A model generated the notes under the pieces. It did no database searches. It was not told where the DNA came from and was given only the letters and a program-made list of their open reading frames with translations. DNA of 64,000 bases from Thelephora terrestris (taxonomy: Eukaryota; Basidiomycota; Agaricomycetes; Thelephorales; Thelephoraceae): positions 2,170,001-2,234,000 of the forward strand of contig WIUZ02000001.1 of assembly GCA_015956445.1 (NCBI GenBank). Direction: 5' to 3'. Positions within the stretch are counted from its first letter, which is position 1, and every line of letters begins with the position of its first letter. Positions 38,193-50,566 of this stretch are shown here, piece by piece. The position numbers and the translations under genes were made by a program.

Positions 38193-39649
38193 ATGTCAGC
38201 GTCGGCGATCTCCGGGTTTTACGCTTACACTCAGACCCTCAAGGGCGTTTACTATGGCCCAGGATCAGTCAAGGATTCCCTTATTTCGATCTTGGAGGGA
38301 TTTGGGACCAAGAAAGTCTTGATAGTCACCGGCAGGAGCCTTCGGGAGAGGGTGAGCACGACCTGCGTCTGGAAAACGGCGCGTATCTAATCTAGCCTAG
38401 ACGGATGTCATCTCACGCATCGAAGCACTCTTGAAGGAGAGAGAGATCTACGGGGCGACGTTTTCTGAGATTGGACAGCATAGTCCAATCGCAGACATCA
38501 GGAAAGCCATACAGGTCTTGAAAGATGTCAATGCGGACACGATTGTCTCCGTCGGAGGAGGTTCACCAATTGACGCCTCTAAACTCATCTTGCATTTCCT
38601 CAAAGAAGAGCGCGGTGGGTCAGTCCTCCCACATGTCGCGGTTCCAACTACCCTCAGCGCTGCCGAATACACAGTAAGTGGCTTAACCTCTCACCCTTGG
38701 TGGATGCTAAACGGTGGATCAGCCCGGTGCGGGCTACAAGGACGAGAATGGTGATAAGACGGCACTCGGGGGACCCGACTTTCCACCTGCGGCCGTTATT
38801 CTTGACGCCGAACTGACTCTGCCGACCCCAGAGAAGTTGTGGCTTTCTACCGGTATCAGAGCATTGGATCACGCCGTAGGTCAGTTACAAGTAACATCCG
38901 CCGGGGAAGACCTGCTGATCAAGGAAAATTCAGAAAGCTTGTATCGCCCTTTGGTTGCGTATCCAATGAAAGTGATCAATTACGAAGCGATCTCGTTGCT
39001 GTTCAAGTACCTCCCTATCTCCAAGGATAATCCCGGCAATATCGCTGTTCGGCAGAAGCTACAGGTCGCCGCGTGGATGAGTCTCTGGCCTGCAACGTTG
39101 TCCAAACCTGTGTGAGTTTGCCCCCTACCTACCATTCAAGTTTCATTCACCGATGTTCGCAGCACCTTCGGCTTATCGCATGATTTGAGCAAACGAGTGG
39201 GAGCAAGCTATAATGTCCCACATGGTATCTCCTCTGTAAGAATCTGCCGGGTCCACGTTGGTTACATTTAACCTTTGTTTTGGATATAGTGTATCACATT
39301 GCCTCCGGTGGTTGCCATCCAAACAGAATTTGCGGCATCAGATGACAAGGAGGCCCTCGCTCGAGGGTTAACTGCCTCCGGGAAGCCAAGCACGGGTTCA
39401 ATTGACGGTGACATCATCGCTTTTTCATCCGAGATCACAAAGTGAGTTGCACTGATCTCACTAAACCCGACCATGCTGACCAGATACTGACGTTGCCGCA
39501 GCCTCATAGATTCACTGGGCCTGACGACGAGATTAAGCGATTACAATATCCCGAGGGAAGACATTCCGCGAATTGTGGAGAAGGCTATTGGAAAGTCCTC
39601 GGGCGAATTGTACGATCGGGTGATGCAAATAATGGAGAAGGCTTTCTGA
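38193..39649 (+). CDS. Iron-containing alcohol dehydrogenase / maleylacetate reductase family
   Basis: The product is an NAD(P)H-dependent oxidoreductase of the dehydroquinate-synthase-like superfamily. Seven exons (38193-38351, 38401-38673, 38723-38879, 38934-39111, 39163-39235, 39290-39441, 39502-39649) sum to 379 residues. The N-terminal nucleotide-binding half has KGVYYGPGSV, KVLIVTGRSL and the glycine-rich VSVGGGSPIDASKL. VAVPTTLSAAEYTPGAGY and IRALDHAVE follow. The metal-site region contains the conserved His of ALDHAVE and the later GLSHDLSKRVGASYNVPHG. These match fungal maleylacetate-reductase-like proteins more than classical Fe-ADHs. Maleylacetate reductases act in aromatic-ring degradation, and the true substrate is unknown. 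The gene lies upstream of, and in tandem with, the cation transporter. Confidence 0.92.
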
Positions 39650-39945
39650 GAGGTTTCGCGGGCACGGTTTGTGGAATTCATGTGTTTAGGGTCTCAACTG
39701 TGCCCTGTAGATTATTGTAAGAGTATAGGCATAGGCAGGGGCAACCGACCTATCCCGGTGGAGTTCTGCCGAACCATGACGATCGTTCGTTCGACGCCCA
39801 GTTCATCGATTTCTGCCTGCCATTACATTGTGTTACTTTATCACCTTACCACGTCCCTGTACGACTGTATCTTCGACCCCGGTCCCCGTTAACGAACAGT
39901 GGATCCGGATACGCGCTACACGCTACGAGTCTTTCCCTCTTCCGG

Positions 39946-41732
39946 ATGTGCAGCCGGGAACTATGCGCTGTCGCGGGTCGGCTACACTATCCACCCACGT
40001 CCAGCAGAAGCCTCAGATATTTGGCCACTCATTACTCCGCATTTCACAACGGCCTCACAATTGGGATAAAAAGGAGACGCATCAGTTTCGAATACGCACT
40101 TCCATCTCTCCCCTCAATTCCCATGGCTACGCGGATGCTTCACTCGACCAAAGCAACAAATGCCGTGAAACATCCCCCAGCAGATGCGGCCCACGACCAC
40201 GAACACAATCACAACCACGCTACTCATAACCAAACCCACAATAGTGAACACGACCAAGAAGACCACAATCACAGTCATTCCCATTCGCATGGAATATTCG
40301 GCGCCTTTGGGCACACTCATTCCCGTGAAGATGCAAGCACAGCCGGAGCAGAGAAGATGGTGGAAGCATTGACAGGAGGCAGTGAGTCTTGACGGTGTTT
40401 CGTAGAAGCTTTGCTGCTCACATGTTGCGTACTTTCACAGGCGTCGACCGGGGAAGCAAAATCACGCTTGTCGGATTATACGCCAATATCGTGCTGACCG
40501 GTGCAAAGGGAATGGCGGGGTGGTATATGGTGCGTTTGCTGGCTATATGCGCACGCGACGGCTCTAATTCCGACCCGTGCTAGCATTCCGCTGCTCTACT
40601 TGCCGAGGCAGGCCATTCCCTGAGTGGTACGAGAGAATTCACTTGCCAAGTGCCCACACGTTCGTTAACGCCAAGCATACGTAGATCTCCTGGGCGACTT
40701 TGTGACCCTCTTTGCCTGGAAACTGTCCCAAAAACCACCTTCCCAGAAGTACCCGTACGGTTTCGGTAAATTCGAAACCCTGGGTACAATCTCCATCTCC
40801 ATTCTCCTCACGGGTGGTGCGCTCGGGATCGGTTTCCATTCATACCACCTCCTGATAGACGCCCTTACACCGACGATATCTACCATGCCACCTGGTCTCC
40901 TCCACGACGTCTTCCAAGCCGCTCAGAATCTTCCCGTACCTGAAATTGGACACGCACACGCACACACTGCCCCTGCACTTGACGCCCACGGGCATGTGCC
41001 GGTTTTGGATCCAAATGCTGCCTGGTTCGCCGCAATCGGGGTGTTGTCCAAGGAATGGTTGTACAGAATTACCAAGAAAGTCGCCGACGAAGAACGGAGT
41101 TCGGTCTTACTCGCGAATGCCATTCACCATAGGAGCGACGCCTACTCGAGCATGGTGGCCCTTGTCGCAATTTTGGGTAATTGGTACTTTCCGGCGTTGC
41201 CTTTGGACCCGATCGGAGGCATGTGTCCCTATCGCGTTTTGTGACGGCTGGTGCTAAAGTGGAAATATCTTTCCATTATCTAGGTTTACTCGTGTCTTTG
41301 GTTGTCCTCAGACAGGGAATTATGCTCTTTGCTGGCGCCTTCGGAGAGTTAACCGACCGTGGTGTTTCGCCGAGGACTCGACGAATCTTGACCCGTGCTT
41401 TAGATCCCCTTCTTCCTTCTCCACCTCCCTCCACAGAATCCACCGCCGAAGATCCTGATACCCACCTCGACTCACATTCAAGCCATCACTTAGATCCTCA
41501 GATTTCCAGTTCGTCCACATTGTTAGGGATCCATGACCTTCGTGCGATGCGAGCAGGTGCGACGATGTTCGTGGATTTGGTTGCTGATGTGTCCTCTGCC
41601 ATGACCATGCACGACGCGTCTGTGATAGAGAGGGAGATCACCGAGAAGCTGAAATCTGTTAGAAGAGAGATTTCGGAGGTCAGAGTCAAGTTCAATGTCG
41701 TAGAGAAAGAGAAGAATGGGACCGCTCATTGA
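39946..41732 (+). CDS. Mitochondrial-type cation diffusion facilitator (Mmt1/2-like)
   Basis: This membrane metal transporter is of the CDF family, and the closest recognisable type is the mitochondrial iron exporter Mmt1/2. Exons 39946-40381, 40441-40529, 40584-40626, 40685-41218 and 41284-41732 sum to 516 residues. The basic N-terminus could target mitochondria. A His-rich segment follows (NHNHATHNQTHN, HNHSHSHSHG). CDF motifs are present: HSAALLAEAGHSLSDLLGDF (helix 2, metal-binding HxxxD), KYPYGFGKFETLG, and ANAIHHRSDAYSSMVAL (helix 5, HxxxD), then LDPIGG. The fourth intron begins with GC, not GT. The C-terminal cytosolic domain includes LRAMRAGATMFVDL. It is tail to tail with the A-T-TE synthetase gene. 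Confidence 0.93.
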
Positions 41733-42082
41733 CTTTTGTTATTCGTCCATCATCATTGTAGCTGTAGTTTTTCTTGTCTTACGGTATGTACCTTGTCACT
41801 CGATACACCATTCATACTTGAAACCTGGCGTGACAAGGTTCCGATTCCACTCCAAAAGGCACAAAGGTACCTTAGCCGAGAGACTCTTCCGTCTTGCAAG
41901 AACTGAAGAACGCAATCACTCATTTTGGAAGAAAGTCATGTAGAGATAATATGCATGAAAACATAGTAAAGTGTTAAGTCAACAACGGCGTCATATGGAG
42001 TACTCGAATATAACAACAAGACGCTACAGCCCATTCTAAAAACGTAAGTGTGTCTATGAGTTACATGGCGATTCGTTCGAAA
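41733..42082. other. Convergent intergenic region
   Basis: These 350 bp hold the 3' flanks of the cation transporter and the synthetase gene. AT-rich stretches lie around 41940-42030. Nothing else was seen. Confidence 0.5.
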
Positions 42083-45000
42083 TTAGATTCCCCGGGCCTC
42101 GAGCCTCTCCCTGAAGATCTTCTGGAAGAAGGGAACGTGATCAAAGTCCATCAGGGTGTAGTGCTGGCCGGGAACGTCAGTAAATGTGGCACCGTCTTCG
42201 CGGCCTTCGACGTCACGACGGCAGAAGCCTTGCCAAGGCTTGAGTTGCTTGTTCAGCCAGTCGTCCTTCGTTCCCTTGAGGGGGATGGCATAGAAGACGT
42301 CCAAGACCTCTGTGACGATTGGTGAGTGACTTCGAAGGAAGGGAAGCATTCAAGTGGAATACTCACCGACGGAGCCGTTAGGGACATATGATTTTCCACA
42401 CTCGATCAAACTCCTCGCGATGCCAACCCAGTGGTCGAGCTTGGGAATCGACATTTGCAATTCGTGCAACCTCTGAGGGGGGGCCATATCCCAGACCTTC
42501 TGGAGCTGCTCTTCCTTGGGCAACTTGCTAAAAGGTTCGGCCAATTCGTGTGCATCTTGTTTGGTGACGAGTCCCAAGAAGTAGGACAAGTTCAACATTC
42601 CACCGGTATAGGTGATCTCGTGCATACGGTCGGCAATGTGAGGAGGGATATTGATCAGACCGACAAACTTGACCTCCTCGCCGCGAGACTCAATGACCTT
42701 GGCAACTTCGTAGGCAACAACACCACCATACGAGTAACCTGCGAGAGCATAGGGACCGTGGGGTCGAACCTTTTGCATGGCATCTGCGTAGCAAGTGACC
42801 ATCTCCTCCATAGAGGTGAAGACGGGTTGGCCCTTGTCGAAGCCGCGGGCACGGAAGGCGTAAAAGGGGCGCTCTCCGTGGAAATACTTGGCCAAGTTGA
42901 CAAAGATCAAAACTTCACCAACACCGGGGTGAACGAAGAAGATGGGGGTCTTGTCACCAGTAGTTTGCAAAGGAACAATGGGGTCATAGACGTTAGCGTC
43001 TGAGGGAGAGGGGTTGAGGATTTGTTCGACCAAGGTTGAAAGCAAGTTCGGGGTCGGGTGCAACAAGATGCGGAGGATGGGAATTTCGTCAGGGAGCTGC
43101 ATGGTCATTTCGACCTCACGCTTGAGCCTATATCATACAAAGAGATCAGGAGAGTTTTCCAAGCCTCATTGCTGCAGTCCTACCTGATGACGTCAATGCT
43201 CGTTCCGCCCATTTCGAAGAAGTTGTCCTCGGCGGATACACTTCCCATATCCAAATCGAAGATGCCCTCGAAGATAGTGCAAATCTTTTCCGCAACAGAT
43301 CCCGGAGCAGCCTTGACGAAAATCTCGTTACGGCTCAACTGCAAGAGACCATCGACGCGGGTGATGTGCTGGGTGAACACGCCGGCAGTATACTGCTTGA
43401 CCAACTTTGCGCGACTGAGTTTTCCAAGGGTGGACTTCTCTTTGGAGAGCTGCTCCATCGGGATGGGTATGATCTGGTGTGGGGCAAGAGTCACCATCTT
43501 GATGCAGACGTTCTTGATGTAAGCGTGGGCCTTCTGGAGGAGGGCAGCAACCTGAAGGTCGGCCTCCTTGGTGGCGTTTTCCGAGTAGAAATCAAAGCTG
43601 GGCGCGTAGAAAACGACGAAGGATTCGGTGTCTTGATTGGCGGCACGGAAGGGAGCGACGACCAGGTAAGAGTCGGCAATCAGACCCTCAGCCTCCTTGC
43701 CCTGGAGGTAGGTCTCGAGTTCGGGAATACCGTAGGAAACGCCGTGGACAATGATGGTATCCTTTATCCTCCCGCTCAACCTCAACTCTCCATTTTCGAT
43801 GATGCCAAGATCACCGGACCTGAACCAGCCACCTTCGACAAAGCTTTGCTCGGTAGCAGTGGGGTTGTTGTAGTACTTGACGAATAACATGGGTCCGCGA
43901 AGTTGGAGTTCACCAGACTCTCCGTCAGCAAGGGGGGTGCAACCATCCTCAGGAGAAACGACACGCATTTCCAGACCACGGTTCCCGCGACCAAGGGGCA
44001 GGAACTCGGAGGAAGGGAGGTTCTTTCCGGGGTTTGAGAGGGAGCACGGAATGCAGTCATATATCGAGCCAGCACTGTGGTGACGTCAGGGAAAGGAAAG
44101 GTTTATCAAAGCATGACTGCTTACCAAGTCTCGGTCATACCAAAGCCAGCGGACATCTCGATGGTGATGTCATCGAGACCAGGAGCTCGAACAGCGTTGA
44201 GGGCCTCGCAGAAGGCCTTGACAGTAGAGGTGACGACAGCCTCACCACCGCTGTTGATTCTCTTGAGGGAGCTGAGGTCGAAGGTACCCTTTAACTGAGA
44301 AGCTTGGGCGGAAAGGTCTTTGGCGATCTTCGAGATAAGGAAGTTTGGGGCAAACGTCATAGATACTCTCTAAAACCACGGGTATGATGGACGGATCAGC
44401 ACTCTCGAAGTTAAAACCCAAAATGGAAGGTCTTACATGATCGTCGATCAGGTGAAGGAAGACCATGGGGTCGGACAGAATGGTGGCGGCGTCTACGTGA
44501 ATTTGATTACAACCGTGCATGAGCGGAGTGAAATGCATCTCGAGGGATCCGGCGACGTGGTCGAAGGCAACCCCTTGAGATTAAGTTAGCCCCGTTATTC
44601 CACTGCTCAAGGTGAATGGCTACTCACAGTTCATGATGGTGGACTTGGGAGTCAACTTGTAGGCCTCGGCCTTGGACACACATGCATTTAGGATGGTGCG
44701 GTGAGTGTGAACGACAGCCTTGGAAAAGCCGGTCGATCCGGAAGTGAGGAAGAGGATAGCCTCCGAGTCGGACTCGGCGGGAGCGAACTTGAAGTCCTTG
44801 GGGCATTCCTGGGCCTCTGCAGCCTTCTTGACGTCGTCGAACAACTTGATGTTCAAGCCAGTAGCACCAGCCTCGTTGAGCTGCCCAGATCCAATTTGGT
44901 GGGTCAACCAGATGGGCTTGACTCCGTCCGAAGTCAAGAGGGAGTTGAGATGTTCGATGTGAGCCTTACGGTGGTCGAGCTGAGCGGTGAGGTTGGGGAG

Positions 45001-45456
45001 GAGGCAAGGAACAAAGCCGGCGCAGAGAGTAGACCAGACGGCCAACATGTTGTCCTTGTGGGAAGACAGGTAGACAATGACGATGGGCTTCTTGCCATGA
45101 GAAGAGGCTCCAATGGTCGAAGAGCCGAAAGCCATCGTGAACGCGAAGGCCATGGCCTTGACAGAAGACTCGAGCCACGCAACATCATTGACCTCGGCAG
45201 TAGTAGGGGAGGTCACAAAGGTGAGAGACTTGTGTCCGTGGGTCTTTGCAGCCCATGTGAGCATCTCAGGAAGAGTAGTCAAGTTCGCTAGAGAGGTCGA
45301 CGTCAGAGAGGGCAACCAGACCGGTTGAGAAGGAGAGAACGACGTACGTGCGACGCGTCTGTTCTCAGAAGATGAGAAGGAGGACGTGACCATGGATTTG
45401 ATATTAGCAATGGCATCTTTGCCAGGCTGAGAAGAGGGAACAGCGACGGGGGCCAT
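42083..45456 (-). CDS. NRPS-like A-T-TE synthetase, atromentin/quinone-synthetase type
   Basis: This single-module enzyme adenylates an aromatic 2-oxo acid (4-hydroxyphenylpyruvate in atromentin synthetases), loads it on a carrier domain and dimerises it in the thioesterase domain. Six exons, with introns at 44574-44627, 44370-44436, 44075-44124, 43128-43183 and 42310-42366, sum to 1,029 residues. Adenylation motifs are LFLTSGSTGFSKAVVHTHR, AGFGMTETCAGSIYD, GGWFRSGDLG and STLGKLSRAK. There is no condensation domain. The carrier serine is in FFEMGGTSIDVIRL. The thioesterase has FFVHPGVGE and the nucleophile motif GYSYGG, with a downstream His in GQHYTLMD. All active sites are present. The domain order and the lysine loop TLGKLSRAK match basidiomycete atromentin-type synthetases. 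Polyporic-acid or furanone-type products are possible alternatives. No aminotransferase lies next to it. Confidence 0.93.
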
Positions 45457-46401
45457 TGTATATGAGAGAGAAGTGTGTAGGGGAGCGCAGGGGAGAAGAG
45501 GAGACGATGGAGAAGAGAAGGGGGGTCAATTGGCCGGTATTTAAGCAAACCCTCGTCCATTTCACAGAGTTGAGATCGCATTCTTCCAAACAACTTCTTC
45601 CGTAAATGGAGGACGGACACAGAGAGCACGGGAGTCACGTGCTATCCACCTCTCCGATCCTCACGTTCTTTTCTCTGCATCTCTGTTACGCGCGGACGTG
45701 TTGACATCGCCTTCTAGACTGCCCTTGTGGTCCATTCCGCAACAAGCCAAGAGGAGAAGCGGCGCGAAGAACTCCAGAACAGAATCGTCTCAGTCCCCAT
45801 GCGGCGGTGCTCGATGCAGAGACAATGCCAACCCTGCCCCAACGGAGGAAATCGTGAGAAGTGACCTTCTTCCGTTCAGGAGCTCCTTGGTGCCCGTGCG
45901 CCTCATGGCAACAACTCTCGGATATCTATTGCGCAGATTGTTTTCTTGGGATGTCAGCGTTCGACCAACCTGCCGTTACACTCCCTCTAACTTACCAACG
46001 TTGGGTAAAACATTGACTTTTCCCTGAAACACATCACGATAGTTGCTGAATCTGACCTCGCCTTGGAGAGAACGCCGGGTGGGTAACTGAGTGCCACAGA
46101 CACCGTCGGGGCTGAGATGGATACTGAGAACTCATGTGAGTGACCGGTCTCGGGGTCTACCTTGATGGACTCCGCGCAGGTTCAGAACGAAACACTGAGT
46201 AGATGCTCCGTACCTTGCGAGCTCAGCTTTCCTTGGCAATCGGCGGTCTGATTCTCAACGCGAATGGCCAGAGGATTCCCGAGTTTCAAACCCGGAGACC
46301 CCGGCGAACTGATGCATCAACGTACAATCTATTCAAACGCGAGAGAAAAGAATACAACGTTATTCAGTGTCCGGAAAATCCACAGCACCAACTCCTGCCT
46401 A
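45457..46401. other. Intergenic, tandem minus-strand genes
   Basis: This is the promoter of the A-T-TE synthetase gene (pyrimidine-rich on the minus strand just upstream of 45456) and the 3' flank of polyubiquitin. Several chance open frames exist (45698-46027, 46203-46430, plus strand). I recognise none of them. Confidence 0.45.
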
Positions 46402-47952
<1,551 letters not shown>

Positions 47953-48869
47953 ATGTCACTAAACCAACGCGGCAAAATCGTCGGTCAGGTCGTTCGTCCA
48001 AAGGCCGCTTCCCCAGATCGAAAGCAGAAACGACAGCACGACACCACCGTGTCAGCTGAAGATATCATTGAGATCTCCTCCGACGAGGATGACCTCCAAC
48101 CACCACCAAAGCGGGCCCTCACGAAGCGCGGGAATTCAACATTTGCCGAGTCGAACTATAAGGCTCAGTTATTTAGCAAAGACCAGGAGATTGAAAAGCT
48201 GAAGAAGGTACGCCACCGACCACTCGCCTATCATCGCTTCCGAGTCTGATCTTGCGTCATACAGAGGGAGAAAGAGTTGGAACGAGTTGTCGCGATGCAG
48301 AAGAAAGAGATTGCGGCTAAGGAATCTCGAGCCGTATGTTCAGTCCCTATTTTTTGATGCATCCCTGCTCATGCACTCCCAGCCATTTGATGAGATTGAA
48401 GAAGAACTCACGTGCGACATCTGCGCTCTAAGAATGTGGTCACCCTACCGGTGGGTCCAGTCCACTCCAGTCTACTCCAACGGCTCGCTAACACGAATTC
48501 AGGTTAACTGAGTGTGGACACGTTTTCTGTCTTGGCTGTCTGATGAGCTGGTTTGACGACATCCACGCTCGATTTCTCAGCACCCATCCGGGATATACCC
48601 CTCTATCTTTACCTCTCAGGACGATTCTTCGACGACCACTCGAGTTTCCTAGAGAGTGCTACAGCGCATATCTACACATGGCCCAGTACCCCGGCCCCCA
48701 ATATTCGTGCCCTTCGTGTCGGACTGTGGTAACTCGCAGGCCAGTTGAGGACTTTAAGGTCAAGACGCTTGTTTTGCGTTTAAGTTCAGTCCAAGGAATC
48801 AAACCTCCTGAATCAAGAATCCCGCCGGGCAAAGGCGAGGCTGTGTTCGATGGCTACGCTTTATTATAA
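47953..48869 (+). CDS. RING-finger protein, probable E3 ubiquitin ligase
   Basis: Four exons (47953-48207, 48265-48333, 48383-48450, 48503-48869) join to 252 residues. The N-terminus is basic and then acidic (EDIIEISSDEDD), a likely SUMO-interacting stretch. A coiled-coil segment follows (SKDQEIEKLKKREKELER). The C3HC4 RING has CDICALRMW, ECGHVFCLGCL and, much later, CPSCR. About 56 residues separate the last two cysteine pairs, longer than the usual spacing, which suggests an insert in the second zinc loop. There is no membrane segment. The gene is head to head with polyubiquitin. No specific ortholog was identified. The RING plus SUMO-interacting layout would fit a nuclear SUMO-directed ligase, but that is inference. 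Confidence 0.87.
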
Positions 48870-49049
48870 CATATTGTCCCTGTTTCAACCTTCGTCGCCA
48901 TCTGTTCTTATCGCTTTCCATGTGATCGCCTGTCTTGCATCTGCTCTGGAGTTTGTTGCCAACATTATTTGCAATCATTGCCTACATTAACTAGGTACAT
49001 AATATACACAGCAAGATGAACTGTACGCTGACCGTCCTCGGACTTTCCA

Positions 49050-50224
49050 TCACGAATCGATATGTGCGGGGATATAGAAAGTGAGAACGCCCCCTGCGTC
49101 AGCGAAGTCACCGATATAGACATATAAGATCACGCAATGCCCTTGACAAACACCTGCAGAGGACAACATCAGCGAGCGAATACCCACGATCACTCAAAAT
49201 GACTTACAGGCGATGGTCGTACTTGAAAGGACGTGACTGTTCAAGAACTTGATAAAACTCTTGATAGATATGAGCACGCCAAAGAGATGGTCAGGATCAG
49301 GCTTCTCAGCCTCGGCATCAGCGTTCGTGTTCTGGGAAGCCCCCTCTTGCGCTTGGAGTGATCGTAAGAACAGTGTGACGGTGGCGGCGAAGCCGAAGGC
49401 TCACCCATTTTCGGATTCGTACAACCAGACCATTGGGTATCAACGCTGACGCTTTCCGTCTGTACTGATATCTGGAGTTTTCCGTTGTTATTACACCGAA
49501 CTGCTATGACATCTGAGAGCGGTCTTAAGCGTTCGACGATCGTGCGTAGTTTCTGCAACGGGGGCAGCAATATGTGAACCTGTCCCATCGCAAACCATTC
49601 AGCGTCACGCGACCTCGAACAGGCGGTGAAGTATCTCACATCGGGCTCGGGGCACATAGGTTCGGTCAACTTCTTGACGTCACTGGGTTTCATGACTTCG
49701 ATCCGAACGTCGTGACCGACCCTGACCATCCTCCCACTGGACATCGATCCGGATATATCGAAGCTAAGGGCAGCTTGGTCATTCTTCTTTGCCAACTTCA
49801 TCACTGTTTCCGCAGTCGAGTCAAGCGACGCGGGATTCCATGCAGACCTCAACGCGAGTAACAGAGCCTCTGGGGAAATCAGAATGGTGATTTCGTTGTT
49901 TGAGTTGGATTGGATCCGATAGTCCGAGAATATGGACTGGACCTTGACCTGCCTAGAACCGTACGCGTCATTTCGTGGCTTTTAGAGTGGACAACATTAG
50001 TCGCTCACGACCAGACTTGGACCCCACCCTCGCTCACGTCGTGATTACAGATAATGTGCATATGGGACTCGGTAAACTTGATAATGCATCTCTTCTGCAA
50101 CTTCTCTATCGCTTGTATGATCTCTGAGAAAATTGAACGCGTTGTCAATGCCATTCCTAATAACACACCATAAAGACTTACTGAAGAAGCTGCCCACATC
50201 TTCGACGTTTGCACGAAACCGCAT
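49050..50224 (-). CDS. hus1: Checkpoint clamp subunit Hus1
   Basis: Hus1 forms the 9-1-1 ring with Rad9 and Rad1 in the DNA-damage checkpoint. The start MRFRANVEDVG at 50224 is the family start. After an intron come IQAIEKLQKRCIIKFTESHM and HIICNHD, then ALRSAWNPASLDSTAETVMK and KKNDQAALSFDI. The centre reads PPLQKLRTIVERLRPLSD and KLQISVQTESVSVDTQW. The last exons give IKSFIKFLNSHVLSSTTIA and ILYVYIGDFADAGGVLTFY, ending IPAHIDS with the stop at 49050-49052. The C-terminal LTFYIPA is the diagnostic Hus1 ending. The order of blocks is complete and no break was seen. At least four introns are present. It is divergent from the GH71 gene. Confidence 0.94.
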
Positions 50225-50566
50225 TAGACTTCGAGTCAGATGTGGCTGACGCGGTATACGAAACTCATGATCGTGACCCACAACGCCAAATCCCGATCAC
50301 TCGTGAAGTGATCTCAACCTTCGACTCAAACCGTGACCATCTTGTCGGAAAATCTGACGTGAAATAAACTTCACCGAAGGCGAAGTTAATTAACACTCGG
50401 TTTCGGTCTTGGCTGTTCTATCTTGACTTTCTGCCTGGATGTTCTCTCCTTGAACTTCGAACCCAACCACCAAAAATGGGTTTCACGTTCAGATCCTTCG
50501 CTTTGGGCGTTGGGTAACCACATCGACGGGTTGAACGTCGTCCCCCACCACCTCTACTCTCACATC
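50225..50566. promoter_or_regulatory. Divergent promoter region, hus1 / GH71
   Basis: These 342 bp separate the two start codons and should hold both promoters. I identify no specific element. Confidence 0.5.
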
